A stretch of DNA of 64,000 nucleotides, taken from positions 72,003-136,002 of the forward strand of contig JAIUNY010000005.1 in the NCBI GenBank assembly GCA_020161505.1, written 5' to 3'. Source of the stretch: Armatimonadota bacterium. Its GTDB lineage: Bacteria; Armatimonadota; Fimbriimonadia; Fimbriimonadales; Fimbriimonadaceae. The notes below the pieces were generated by a model, which worked only from the letters and a program-made list of their open reading frames with translations, was not told where the DNA came from and did no database searches. Made by a program: the position numbers and the translations under genes. This document shows positions 1 to 8,217 of this stretch, one piece after another (the stretch's first letter is position 1; every line of letters starts with the position of its first letter).

Positions 1-192
1 GTTGAAGTTGATTCGCAAAGCGTTCTATCCTTACGTGTTAAGGATGGACCGGTGGTTGTTCTGGGTTCATCGAGTGATCTTGCCCTGAAGATGGAGGCCT
101 TGTCGCGCATCATCGCGAATGAAGAGGATAAGTTTAAGCGGGCAAAGGTGATTCAATTAACCGCTCCGGATCGACCGACCTATAGCCCCTAA
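1..192 (+). CDS. ftsQ: Cell division protein FtsQ/DivIB, C-terminal fragment
   Basis: The window opens inside this gene; 63 residues and a TAA stop are visible. The fragment reads as the end of the FtsQ/DivIB beta domain: a strand around VVVLGSS, a helix beginning LALKMEALSRII, and a last strand KVIQLTAPDRPTY, which is typical of the FtsQ C-terminus. FtsQ is a single-pass membrane protein that bridges early and late divisome proteins. The identification rests on this short tail plus position: it is followed by DUF881, small basic protein, ftsA and ftsZ, the order known from Bacillus (divIB-ylxW-ylxX-sbp-ftsA-ftsZ). The start lies outside the window. Confidence 0.8.
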   Translation, partial: VEVDSQSVLSLRVKDGPVVVLGSSSDLALKMEALSRIIANEEDKFKRAKVIQLTAPDRPTYSP

Positions 193-207
193 CCCTGCCG
201 CACTGCC

Positions 208-966
208 ATGAACCCCTTTGCCCAGCGAAAGAAGAACCCCTCCCGATGGGTGATCCCAGTCACGATTGTGGCTTTGTTGAGCGGCTTTTTGATCTCGATT
301 GCCTTCACGGCAACGCAAGCGGTGGACTCGCGGATGGGAAATCTTCCGCCGGAGATCATCAATCCGGCCCTTTTGGGATCGCTCGATTTGGCCGATGAGG
401 TCGCAAAACTCCGGAGCGAGGTCTCGAAGTTGCGCGAGGAAAAAGGGCGACTTGAGAGCACTCTGGCGAACCAAGGCAACGCAAGCAGTGAGCTGAACAA
501 GAGCCTGCAAGACGTGAAGAAGTTTGCTGGTTTGACTGATCTGGAGGGGCCAGGGCTCATTGTGACGTTGGATGACTCGAAGAAATCGGCGGACGAAATG
601 CTGATTGCGAACGATGGCGTTGTTCACTTCATCGATGTCCTCAAGACCGTGAACGAGCTTTTTAATGCGGGAGCCGAGGCGATTTCGGTGAATGGCCTGA
701 GGGTCGGGCCGGGAACGGACTTCCGATGCGTGGGGACAACGATTTTGGTTGACTCTCAAAAGATCGCTCCTCCCGTAGTGATTCAGGCGATTGGGGATCA
801 AAAGACGCTCATGGGGGCGATCAACATGCCGGGCGGAATTCTCGAAGACTTGCGCTCCATTGACCCCGCGATGGCCAAAGTTGAACCTGCGGATAAGTTA
901 TACTTGCCCGCCTTTGATGGCACCACGACCGGTCAATTTGGTAAGGTTCCGGAGGTCAAACCTTGA
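208..966 (+). CDS. DUF881 family protein (YlxW/YlxX-like)
   Basis: 252 residues. A short cytoplasmic N-terminus with basic residues is followed by one membrane segment (about residues 12-34) and a predicted coiled coil (about 60-105, heptads in EVAKLRSEVSKLREEKG). The rest is the conserved DUF881 domain, with the typical GPGLIVTLDD and GAEAISVNG stretches. The family sits beside division genes in Bacillus and Actinobacteria; its biochemical role is unknown. The ATG lies 15 bases after the ftsQ stop, and the last bases overlap the next start, so it is part of the division operon. Unlike Bacillus, only one DUF881 copy is present. Confidence 0.88.
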   Translation: MNPFAQRKKNPSRWVIPVTIVALLSGFLISIAFTATQAVDSRMGNLPPEIINPALLGSLDLADEVAKLRSEVSKLREEKGRLESTLANQGNASSELNKSLQDVKKFAGLTDLEGPGLIVTLDDSKKSADEMLIANDGVVHFIDVLKTVNELFNAGAEAISVNGLRVGPGTDFRCVGTTILVDSQKIAPPVVIQAIGDQKTLMGAINMPGGILEDLRSIDPAMAKVEPADKLYLPAFDGTTTGQFGKVPEVKP

Positions 967-1376
967 TTTTGATCCCGATTCTGGCGTTGATCGTTGGCTT
1001 ACTTTTGGGGCTCTCCATCTCGCGTGGCGGGGTCGATCCGACCCTTGCTCCCTATCTGAGCGTTGCGGTCTTGGCCGGGTTGGATTCGATCTGCGGCGGA
1101 TCACGGAGCCACATGGAGGGGAAGTTCCAGACGGACATCTTTGTCACCGGATTTCTTTTCAACATCCTCATTGCAGTGTTCTTTGTATGGTTGGGCTTGG
1201 GAATTGGTATAAATCTCATGCTCGCGGCGGGAGTTGTGTTCGGAATGAGGATATTTACCAACCTGAGTTTGATCAGGCGATTGGTGGTTACCCGCTATAC
1301 TGATGCGAGAAAACGCAAGCAGCTGGAATCAGAACTTGCGACAAGAACCGAGGGCGAAGCCGTTTCTGGTTCGTAG
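963..1376 (+). CDS. sbp: Small basic protein, DUF1290 (Sbp)
   Basis: 137 residues starting at TTG, whose bases overlap the TGA stop of the DUF881 gene, indicating translational coupling. Three or four membrane segments are visible (about 2-20, 30-45, 58-80, 82-95). The central stretch with DSICGGSRSHMEGKF and the following FGMRIFTNLSLIRRL are hallmarks of the DUF1290 family. These proteins are encoded between DUF881 genes and ftsA in Bacillus, and their function is not established. The C-terminal tail is charged and longer than usual. The family assignment is strong; the exact start is less certain because the codon is TTG. Confidence 0.85.
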   Translation: MILIPILALIVGLLLGLSISRGGVDPTLAPYLSVAVLAGLDSICGGSRSHMEGKFQTDIFVTGFLFNILIAVFFVWLGLGIGINLMLAAGVVFGMRIFTNLSLIRRLVVTRYTDARKRKQLESELATRTEGEAVSGS

Positions 1377-1426
1377 AAGTTTGCGCACAAAGGGCGTGAG
1401 AAAAGGATAGGTTTAGTCAAGAAAAG

Positions 1427-2662
1427 ATGAGCACGAACGATCTGGTGATTGCCGTTGAATTGGGTACGGCGAAGATCGCTGCCGTGGCGGCAGTGGTCGA
1501 TGCATCGGGGTGCCTGGAGATCAAATCGCTGGCATACGTTCCGAGCGAGGGTATCCAGAAGGGATCTGTGCGGGATGTGGCCGAAGCGGCGCGTGGCGTG
1601 GACAACGTGCTCGGAAAAATTGAGCGCCATCTGAAGGTACGGGCCAGCGAGATCTGGCTTTCCGCATCCGGATCGAGCCTGACAAGCACTACAGGTCTGG
1701 CGATGATGCCGATCTATCCGGGTGGTCGCGCGATTCGGCGACAGGATATTCACCAGGTGCTCGGCAACAGCCGCAAAGTGACCTTGCCCAGCGGACATGA
1801 GCAAGTTTTGGCGGTTCCTCGTGAATACATCGTCGACGGCCAGCGGGGCATGATGCGCCCAATCGGGCTGGCGGGGAGCCGATTGGAGGTCTCCACGCAC
1901 ATTGTTTCCGGGGCGACCGTCCAGATTCAGAGCGCAGAAAATGTGATTGAGGCCACGGGCCGAAAGGTTTTGGGGATGGTGCCCAGCTCGCTCGGATCGG
2001 GGCTCGGGGTTCTGAGTGAAGAAGCAATGGATCTCGGGTGCGCGGTGCTCGATATAGGCGCGGGAAAAACCGATTTGTCGGTCTTTGTGGACGGAGCCTA
2101 TGTTTATCAGGACGTGATTCCGATCGGTGGTGCCTTGGTCACACGCGATCTGCAGCAGCTCTTGCGTACGACGTTCGATGAAGCCGAGCGGTTGAAACTG
2201 GAGCACGGCTCGGCCCTCGCAGACGCGGCGGATGGCGGGGAGACCGTTCAGGTTCAGCAATTTGATCAAGATCATGCTCGACCGATGCAACGGCGTGTCC
2301 TCTGCGAAATCATCGAGAGCCGGATGAAGGAATTGTTCGACCTTGCGGCCCAATCGTTGGACGAAGCCGATTTGAGCGGCGGAGTGCCGAGAAGTGTGGT
2401 ACTTTCAGGGGGCGGAAGCCTTCTTCCGGGAACTGAGGAGCTTTTGCTCCGAATCTTGCCCAAAGCGCAAGTCAAAGGGGGCCAACCGATGGTTTCCGGT
2501 AGATTTGCGGGACAGGTCGCATCGCCTATGCTTGCCACGGTGGTGGGCGTTGCGCGGTACGCTTTAGAATCTGGTGACGAAGAACTCGCACCGATCTCCG
2601 GCAGCTCCGGTTGGCGGGATCGAATGAGGGCTCTTATTTCTAAGTTTGACCGAAAAGGTTAA
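1427..2662 (+). CDS. ftsA: Cell division protein FtsA
   Basis: 411 residues, normal for FtsA, the actin-fold ATPase that tethers FtsZ rings to the membrane. The N-terminus has the phosphate-1 loop (VELGTAKIAAV). The second phosphate loop is at about 208-220 (CAVLDIGAGKTDLSVF) and the adenosine loop at about 325 (SVVLSGGGSLLPG). The C-terminus ends in a short basic amphipathic segment (WRDRMRALISKF), the expected membrane-targeting helix. ATG is chosen at 1427, preceded by a purine-rich AAGAAAAG and a 50-base gap after sbp. It is followed by ftsZ after 48 bases and is probably cotranscribed with it. Confidence 0.95.
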   Translation: MSTNDLVIAVELGTAKIAAVAAVVDASGCLEIKSLAYVPSEGIQKGSVRDVAEAARGVDNVLGKIERHLKVRASEIWLSASGSSLTSTTGLAMMPIYPGGRAIRRQDIHQVLGNSRKVTLPSGHEQVLAVPREYIVDGQRGMMRPIGLAGSRLEVSTHIVSGATVQIQSAENVIEATGRKVLGMVPSSLGSGLGVLSEEAMDLGCAVLDIGAGKTDLSVFVDGAYVYQDVIPIGGALVTRDLQQLLRTTFDEAERLKLEHGSALADAADGGETVQVQQFDQDHARPMQRRVLCEIIESRMKELFDLAAQSLDEADLSGGVPRSVVLSGGGSLLPGTEELLLRILPKAQVKGGQPMVSGRFAGQVASPMLATVVGVARYALESGDEELAPISGSSGWRDRMRALISKFDRKG

Positions 2663-2710
2663 ACACATTTCATTTCGAGCGGCGGTAGTCGCAACAAAAA
2701 GGATCAGGCG

Positions 2711-3958
2711 ATGGTGAATATCGAAGGTGCAGTGATTAAGGTCGTCGGTGTGGGCGGTGGCGGATGCAACGCAGTCAACCGAATGATCGAGGCAGGAATT
2801 CAGGGCGTCGAGTTCGTGGCGATGAACACGGACACGCAGGTTCTGGATAAGTCGATGGCGAGCCGCAAGGTTCAGTTGGGCGCGAATCTTGCGCGCGGGC
2901 TGGGTGCGGGCGGCGATCCGGAGGTCGGAAAGGCGGCCGCGGAAGAGACCAAGAACGACGTTCGCAAGATTTTGGAAGGCGCCGACATGGTGTTCATCAC
3001 GGCGGGCATGGGCGGCGGTACGGGTACCGGCGCGGCTCCGGTGATCGCCGATCTGGCTCGCGAGCTGGGCGCGCTCACCGTGGCAATTGTCACGCGACCG
3101 TTCGGCTTCGAAGGCCCGCGACGACGACGCATGGCGGACAACGGGGTCACGAGCCTCGTGGGTCGCGTGGACACGATGATTACGATCCCCAACGACCGGC
3201 TTCTGGACGTGGTGGAGCGCCGCACGACGCTGAAGGATGCGTTCGCCGTCGCGGATGACGTTCTGCGACAAGGCGTGCAGGGCATTAGCGACATCATCAC
3301 CGTTCCTGGGCAGATCAACGTGGACTTCGCCGACGTGAAGGCGGTCATGATGGATGCCGGCCCGGCGCTGATGGGAATCGGCTACGGAGTGGGCGAGCAC
3401 CGAGCCCTGCAAGCGGCTCAACAAGCCACGAGCAGCCCGCTGCTAGAGCAAACCATCAATGGTGCCCGTGGCCTGCTTGTCAACGTGACGAGCGGCGAGG
3501 ATCTGACGCTGAGCGAAGTCAGCGAGGCGATGGACTACATCCACCATCTCTGCGACGCGGAAGAGGCGAATATCTTCTTCGGCACGGTCATTGATCCGCG
3601 CCTGGAGGGTGAGGTTCGCATCACCGTTCTGGCTACGGGTTTCGATCCGAATCGCGTGGTGGAAGCCTCGCCGGTGCGTAGCTTCCAAACCGTGACGGCC
3701 CCGCGCGAAATCGAGCGCCCGGTGGTCACGGAGAGCGTGGTTACGACTCCGGTTGAAGAGCCGGTGGTTGAGGCTCCGGAGGCTCCGCGGAGCCAGGCGA
3801 TGACGAATCCGACGGCCAACGCCATCCGAGACATTTGGGATCGCAACCGCGCGGTTCAGCGCGAAGCGGTCACCGAGCCGAGCGAGGTTTACGAGGAGTC
3901 GGATAGCGAAATCGATATCCCGGCGTTCCTGCGCGAGCATCGCAAGCATCGCGACTAA
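2711..3958 (+). CDS. ftsZ: Cell division GTPase FtsZ
   Basis: 415 residues. The tubulin signature [10 protein letters not shown] is at about 100-110, the N-terminal [13 protein letters not shown] glycine loop at 14-27, and the T7 synergy loop near [11 protein letters not shown], so GTP binding and hydrolysis residues are present. A disordered linker rich in Glu, Pro and Val (about 320-395) leads to a C-terminal peptide [14 protein letters not shown], which is the docking site for FtsA and other partners and is unusually basic at its end. AAGGA lies 12 bases before the ATG. A strong terminator follows, so ftsZ closes the operon. Confidence 0.97.
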   Translation: MVNIEGAVIKVVGVGGGGCNAVNRMIEAGIQGVEFVAMNTDTQVLDKSMASRKVQLGANLARGLGAGGDPEVGKAAAEETKNDVRKILEGADMVFITAGMGGGTGTGAAPVIADLARELGALTVAIVTRPFGFEGPRRRRMADNGVTSLVGRVDTMITIPNDRLLDVVERRTTLKDAFAVADDVLRQGVQGISDIITVPGQINVDFADVKAVMMDAGPALMGIGYGVGEHRALQAAQQATSSPLLEQTINGARGLLVNVTSGEDLTLSEVSEAMDYIHHLCDAEEANIFFGTVIDPRLEGEVRITVLATGFDPNRVVEASPVRSFQTVTAPREIERPVVTESVVTTPVEEPVVEAPEAPRSQAMTNPTANAIRDIWDRNRAVQREAVTEPSEVYEESDSEIDIPAFLREHRKHRD

Positions 3959-3986
3959 TCGCGGCCCGATTGCTTGATCCTCGAGA

Positions 3987-4020
3987 AGACCCCGGAGCAT
4001 GGCTCTGGGGTCTTTTTTTT
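3987..4020 (+). terminator. Rho-independent terminator after ftsZ
   Basis: A 12-bp stem (AGACCCCGGAGC against GCTCTGGGGTCT, one G-U pair) with a 3-base loop is followed by eight or more T residues. It ends the division operon 28 bases after the ftsZ stop. Confidence 0.93.
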
Positions 4021-4037
4021 GTCAAGAGGCAAGCATC

Positions 4038-4069
4038 AAAAAACACCCCCGGCGCGAGGGCCGGGGGTG
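4038..4069 (-). terminator. Rho-independent terminator after the Spy-like gene
   Basis: A perfect 10-bp stem (CACCCCCGGC / GCCGGGGGTG) with a 6-base loop has an A tract on its left side, i.e. a T tract downstream on the minus strand. It lies 28 bases beyond the stop of the minus-strand gene at 4097. Confidence 0.9.
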
Positions 4070-4096
4070 GGGAGTCAACGCTCGTCGCGAGCGATC

Positions 4097-5185
4097 TTAG
4101 GCGATGAAGCTGGTGGTGGAGGCTTCGGGCGGGATGTTGCCACCGCCACCACCATTGCCTCCGCGTCCCCCGCGACCGCCTTGACCTTGACCTTGGCCTT
4201 GACCGCCGCGGCCTTGTCCGCCTTGCGGCGGCGGGCTGAAGGTGAACTTCGCGCCGAGCATGGATCGCCACTCGCTTCGTTGATTTTCAGTGAGCACGGC
4301 CATGATCTTTTGCTCGATCTGAGCCTTCACCTGCGGGTCGATCATCGGCGGCGGGCCACCAGCTCCCGGGCCGCCTTGTCCGCCGCCACGCGGGCCAGCT
4401 TGACCTTGTCCTCCGCCCTGGCCTTGACCGCCGCCTTGACCACGTCCGCCGCCTTGACCCTGACCTTGTCCGCGTCCGCCTTGGCCACCGGGGCCGCCTT
4501 GGGGTCGGAAGCTGTCGAGAATGGCTCGGATCTGCTCGTTTTGGACTTCGGTGATCTCAAGTTCCTTGGCCACATCCGGTCGGAGAACCGCCGGGGCACC
4601 GATGAACTGGAGTTCGAGCTGGCGCAGTCGCGTGAACTGCTGCGGGGTCAGGATTTCTTGTAGCTTGTTGAGCACCATGCCGTCTTGACCGCCGGGGCCA
4701 CCTGCTCCCGGGCCACCTTGGCCTTGACCGCGTCCTTGTCCCTGTCCGCCGCCTTGGCCTTGACCACGTCCGCCTTGTCCGCCAGCACCGGGGCCGCCTT
4801 GGGGAGGTCGCAGTTCTTCAGCGATTCGATCCAGTTGCTCTTGGGTCAGCTTGAGCTCCTTTTGCACCAGGGGATCGCGCAGAACCATCAGGAGGGGAGG
4901 CGCGCCGCGCATTCCCATTCCCGGGCCGCCCTGACCTCCGGGGCCGGCTTGTCCGCCTTGACCGCGCGGGCCTTGCTGGGCGAACAGGCAACCGGTCTCG
5001 TCATCCGAAGTTACGTCGCTGACGAGCATCATCGGAGTGGTGTTGAGGAGTTCCGTCGCGGCGACGAGAGTGTCGCGGGAAGTCGCGTGGGTTGCTCGGG
5101 TCTCGGTGACTTGCGAGGCAAAGATGCTGCCCGCAGTGGCCACAGTTGCGAGGGCGAGGGTCAAGAGATGGGTTGTGTGTTTCAT
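4097..5185 (-). CDS. Exported Gly/Gln-rich protein with Spy/CpxP-like helices
   Basis: 362 residues with a signal peptide (MKHTTHLLTLALATVATAGS, cleavage near 24-28). Three helical modules of LTxxQ character are seen at about 100-130 (KELKLTQEQLDRIAEEL), 180-240 (KELEITEVQNEQIRAIL) and 285-315 (IEQKIMAVLTENQRSEW). They are separated by long Gly/Gln/Pro linkers built of GQG and GGQ repeats. Spy and CpxP are periplasmic chaperones or stress sensors with such helical hairpins; the assignment here is by motif pattern only. GGAGG lies 5 bases before the ATG. The gene follows the two-component system on the same strand and has its own promoter with a predicted response-regulator site, consistent with an envelope-stress effector. 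A metal- or surface-binding role for the glycine-rich parts is possible. Confidence 0.7.
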   Translation of the reverse strand: MKHTTHLLTLALATVATAGSIFASQVTETRATHATSRDTLVAATELLNTTPMMLVSDVTSDDETGCLFAQQGPRGQGGQAGPGGQGGPGMGMRGAPPLLMVLRDPLVQKELKLTQEQLDRIAEELRPPQGGPGAGGQGGRGQGQGGGQGQGRGQGQGGPGAGGPGGQDGMVLNKLQEILTPQQFTRLRQLELQFIGAPAVLRPDVAKELEITEVQNEQIRAILDSFRPQGGPGGQGGRGQGQGQGGGRGQGGGQGQGGGQGQAGPRGGGQGGPGAGGPPPMIDPQVKAQIEQKIMAVLTENQRSEWRSMLGAKFTFSPPPQGGQGRGGQGQGQGQGGRGGRGGNGGGGGNIPPEASTTSFIA

Positions 5186-5234
5186 CGTTTCCTCCGAGTT
5201 TTCCGAACCACTCGTTTGAGTTCGGTCTGATTGA

Positions 5235-5266
5235 AGATTAGGTTTTTGGTGTGAGGGATTTGTGAG
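5235..5266 (-). promoter_or_regulatory. Predicted response-regulator site and -10 box of the Spy-like gene
   Basis: A direct repeat TGTGAG-N5-TGTGAG (plus-strand reading, 5250-5266; 11-bp period) lies 9 bases upstream of a minus-strand -10 box TAATCT (5235-5240). It therefore covers the place of the -35 element, as expected for an OmpR-type activator. The same arrangement recurs before the response-regulator gene. Confidence 0.6.
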
Positions 5267-5287
5267 GAAACGCGGCTTTTTCTGGAT

Positions 5288-6841
5288 TCAGGCGGTTTGG
5301 GGAAGAAAAACTTCGACGGTGGTTCCCGAGCCGGGTTGGCTGATGATTTGAATCTGTCCGCCGTGGGCACGGGCAAGGGTTTCGACAATGGCAAGCCCCA
5401 GTCCGGTGCCTCCGTCCTGGCGCGTTCGGGCTTTGTCGATTCGGTAGAAGCGTTCGGTGAGATGCGGCAGGTGCTCCGGCGCAATGCCTTCGCCGGTGTC
5501 ACGCACTCCCCAGACCACGCCACCCTCGACCGACCGCAGGAACAGAGTGATCGTGCCTCCGGCAGGGGTGTGCCGATCCGCATTGGTGAGGAGATTCAGG
5601 AGAATCCTCACGAGTGAATCACGATCGGCGCGGAGGTTCGAGACCTCTGAGATGGAGAGCTTGACGCGATCTCCCTCGGACATTCCTGCGAGCATGAGGG
5701 TGCGGCTGACGACATCGTGCGGATTGAGATCCGAAAGCGAGAGGGATAAAGCTCCGGCGTCGGATCGGGCGAGCACGAGCATCTGCTCGATGAGGTGGGA
5801 CATTGCGTCGCTGGCTTGCTCGATGGTGGTGAATCGCTCCTTGGTGTCATCGGGCAGGGAGTCATCGAGTTGGGCAGATTCCGCGACGAGCTTGATCCGC
5901 GTCAGCGGGGTGCGGAGCTCGTGGGAGACGTCGGCGTTGAATCGGCGCTGCTGGTCGAGGAGTTCGGCTTGTTGATCGAGAAATCGCTGCTTGACGGCGG
6001 CGGATTCGCCCAGACGCTCGACCATTTCGTTGAACCTCTGGCTCAGGCGGGCGATTTCGTCATCGCCTCGCACCGGGAGTTTGGTGTTGAGAGTGTCGAG
6101 GTCGATTTTCTCGGCGGCTTGGGTAACGACTTCGATCGGACGCAGGGCGCGTCCGCTCAGGAAGAGCCCTCCGGCGGTCGCAAGAAGAATCGAGCCAGGA
6201 ATGAGGGCAAGGAGGAGGAGTCGCTGGACGCGGCGCAGGTTCTCAAGGGGTTCGAGATTGGTGGCGGCTTGGATGACGCCAATCTGTTGTCCGTTCACCC
6301 GCACGGGCCGCGAGATCACTCGGATCGGCCGCTCTCCTTCCTTGTCGGCCGAGAACGTGAGTTGACCATTTTGCGCGGCGCGCAGGCCAGATTCGCTCCA
6401 AGGATTTTCGGGGGGACGGGCCGAATCGGGGTTGGCGGGGAAGAATCTCGGGCGCAGTAGGTTGAGGAGGTGTGCGGTTTCGGAATCCAGGCCATCTGGA
6501 ATCACGAATGGCGGAGGGGATTGGCCGAAGGTGCCTTGCTCTGCTGGATTGCTTTGGGTTTGGCGCATTCCTCGCAAGCCCGATCCGCGGTTTTCGCCGG
6601 GATTTTGGCCTTGAAGGGGGGGTTGGCCTCGACCCGGGCCGAACCCTCCGCCGCCCGGGCCGCCTTGTCCCCGGGGGCGATCGGGGCCAGCGCGGAGGCT
6701 TCGGGCGAGGAGCTCGCGATCGATCGAATCCAGCATCATGCGCTGGGTGATGAAGATGAGAACCGTGCTGACGATGAGGAGGGCGGCGGCGAGCACCGCA
6801 GCGTTCCAGAGCGAGAGGCGGGCGCGGAGGGAGAGGGTCAT
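5288..6841 (-). CDS. Sensor histidine kinase (CpxA/OmpR-partner type)
   Basis: 517 residues. Membrane segment 1 is at about 11-32. A periplasmic domain (about 35-200) contains a Gly/Pro/Gln-rich stretch at about 52-115. Membrane segment 2 (about 208-230) is followed by a HAMP linker, the phosphoacceptor H-box DVSHELRTPLTR with His307, an N-box (LLNLLTNADRHT), and the G boxes DTGEGIAP and GGTGLGLAI. All catalytic motifs are intact. The ATG overlaps the response-regulator stop by 4 bases, so the pair is translationally coupled. The low-complexity composition of the sensor region matches the Spy-like protein encoded downstream, suggesting the two may interact; that is inference. The ligand is unknown. 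Confidence 0.93.
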   Translation of the reverse strand: MTLSLRARLSLWNAAVLAAALLIVSTVLIFITQRMMLDSIDRELLARSLRAGPDRPRGQGGPGGGGFGPGRGQPPLQGQNPGENRGSGLRGMRQTQSNPAEQGTFGQSPPPFVIPDGLDSETAHLLNLLRPRFFPANPDSARPPENPWSESGLRAAQNGQLTFSADKEGERPIRVISRPVRVNGQQIGVIQAATNLEPLENLRRVQRLLLLALIPGSILLATAGGLFLSGRALRPIEVVTQAAEKIDLDTLNTKLPVRGDDEIARLSQRFNEMVERLGESAAVKQRFLDQQAELLDQQRRFNADVSHELRTPLTRIKLVAESAQLDDSLPDDTKERFTTIEQASDAMSHLIEQMLVLARSDAGALSLSLSDLNPHDVVSRTLMLAGMSEGDRVKLSISEVSNLRADRDSLVRILLNLLTNADRHTPAGGTITLFLRSVEGGVVWGVRDTGEGIAPEHLPHLTERFYRIDKARTRQDGGTGLGLAIVETLARAHGGQIQIISQPGSGTTVEVFLPQTA

Positions 6842-7527
6842 GGCGTCTCCTCGACCGGGTCCGGTGGTCGGAGACTGTAGCCGAGCCCGTGGATGGTGTG
6901 GATGAGGCGCGGAAGGTGAGGCGGGTCTATCTTCTTGCGCAGTGACGACATGTGGAAGTTGACGGTGTTTGGCAAGGCTTCTTCGTTCTGGAAAACACGC
7001 TGGAGGATCATTTCGCGGTCGAGAACGTGGCCCGTGTGCCGGGCAAGGGCGATGAGGAGAGAGAGTTCGCGCTTAGTGAGGGAGATCTCTTGACCGCCCC
7101 GAGTAACGGTGTGATGCGCGGTGTCGATCCGGAGATCGGCGACTTCGATGACTTCGGATTTCTGCTGAGATTCGCGGCGCTCCAGGGCGCGGAGTCGGGC
7201 GAAGAGTTCCTTGAGGGCAAAGGGTTTGGGGAGGTAGTCGTCAGCTCCTGCGTCGAGGCCCTCGACTTTGTCGTCGATGCTGTCCAGGGCGGTGAGCATG
7301 ATGATCGGGGTCGAGATGCTGGCCTTGCGGAGGGCTCGGCAGACTTCGAACCCGGTCATCCCGGGGAGCATCACGTCGAGGAGGATGACGGAGTAGGGTT
7401 TGTCGAAGGCGAAACGGAGGCCAGATTCGCCATCGTGGGCGATATCGGCATGGTGTCCTTGCTGGCGGAGCGCGCGTTCCAGCTCGCTGGCGATGATCAG
7501 ATCATCCTCGACAATCAGGAGTCTCAT
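6838..7527 (-). CDS. OmpR-family response regulator
   Basis: 229 residues. The receiver domain (1-115) has acidic residues in the first loop (IVEDD), phosphoacceptor Asp51 in LLDVMLPG, the Thr of MLTALD and Lys of YLPKPF. The C-terminal winged-helix DNA-binding domain (about 130-222) carries the usual LTKRELSLL and VNFHMSSLRKKID patterns. It is cotranscribed with the kinase. A TGTGAG-N5-TGTGAG repeat upstream predicts autoregulation. No Shine-Dalgarno sequence is visible; the likely -10 (CACAAT, 7539-7544) is 11 bases from the ATG, so the leader should be only a few bases long. Confidence 0.94.
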   Translation of the reverse strand: MRLLIVEDDLIIASELERALRQQGHHADIAHDGESGLRFAFDKPYSVILLDVMLPGMTGFEVCRALRKASISTPIIMLTALDSIDDKVEGLDAGADDYLPKPFALKELFARLRALERRESQQKSEVIEVADLRIDTAHHTVTRGGQEISLTKRELSLLIALARHTGHVLDREMILQRVFQNEEALPNTVNFHMSSLRKKIDPPHLPRLIHTIHGLGYSLRPPDPVEETP

Positions 7528-7538
7528 ACCTTGGGTGT

Positions 7539-7570
7539 ATTGTGGGTCGGAGTTGTGAGTTTTTTGTGAG
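7539..7570 (-). promoter_or_regulatory. Predicted response-regulator site and -10 box of the regulator operon
   Basis: A direct repeat TGTGAG-TTTTT-TGTGAG (7554-7570, plus-strand reading) lies 9 bases from a minus-strand -10-like CACAAT (7539-7544). Spacing and orientation are identical to the site at 5235-5266. The divergent cyclophilin gene starts 93 bases away and could share the site. Confidence 0.55.
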
Positions 7571-7662
7571 GAATGTTCTGTGGAGGTTCAAATAGGACCA
7601 CGTGGATACCTCTGGGGCGTTCCCTCGTCTATAACTCACAGGAGAGAGCGAGAAGAACGAGA

Positions 7663-8217
7663 ATGATCGGACGACTACGGTTGGTGATGGTGGCGATGAT
7701 GCTGGGGCTGCTGCTCGCGATTGCGGGGAGCGCGCCGGTTCCTGCGCCCACAACGATGACGATCAAGATCGCAGGAAAGGGCGACGTAGTGATCGAGCTG
7801 TTCACCAAGGAAGCCCCCAAAACCACCGAGCACATCATGAAGCTCGCGGATTCTGGCTTTTACAACGGTCAGAAGTTCTTTGGCGTGATGAAGGATCCCC
7901 GGCCGTTTTTGGTGCGTTTCGGCGACCCTGGAACCAAGAGCAAGTCGGTGGATGATCAGTCGATTGGCAAAGGTGGATCGGGAGCGCGCATCCCGTATGA
8001 AGAGACCGGCAAGAGCCACGTGAAGGGCGCGGTTGGGCTCTCCACCGAGATTCGCGACCGCGATGGCGGCGACAGTCAGTTCTACATCATGCTGGATGAC
8101 AAGCCGTTTTTGGATAAGCAGTACACGGTATTTGGTCAAGTCGTGCGGGGAATGGAGATCGTGTCGGCAGTAGAGTCCGGCGATCAGGTAACTTCCGTCA
8201 CGATTTCGCGTGGCTGA
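7663..8217 (+). CDS. Exported cyclophilin-type peptidyl-prolyl isomerase
   Basis: 184 residues from the ATG at 7663. This start is chosen over in-frame upstream codons because it gives a signal peptide (MIGRLRLVMVAMMLGLLLAIAG) and is preceded by a -10-like TATAAC and purine-rich AGGAGAGAG. The mature part has the cyclophilin beta-barrel order: IELFTKEAPKTTEH, FYNGQKFFGV, KGAVGLS, SQFYIML, YTVFGQVVRGME. The family's active-site Arg in HRV is replaced by the FFGVMKDPRPF region, so catalysis is plausible but altered. It likely helps proteins fold outside the cytoplasm. Divergent from the CpxR-like regulator, it may belong to the same stress response; its stop overlaps the ABC permease gene. Confidence 0.85.
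   Translation: MIGRLRLVMVAMMLGLLLAIAGSAPVPAPTTMTIKIAGKGDVVIELFTKEAPKTTEHIMKLADSGFYNGQKFFGVMKDPRPFLVRFGDPGTKSKSVDDQSIGKGGSGARIPYEETGKSHVKGAVGLSTEIRDRDGGDSQFYIMLDDKPFLDKQYTVFGQVVRGMEIVSAVESGDQVTSVTISRG

Noticed and set aside
3974-4663. Plus-strand frame rich in Ala, Leu, Thr
   Set aside because: It is the complement of the GQG repeats of the Spy-like gene, which has a signal peptide, Shine-Dalgarno sequence and terminator.
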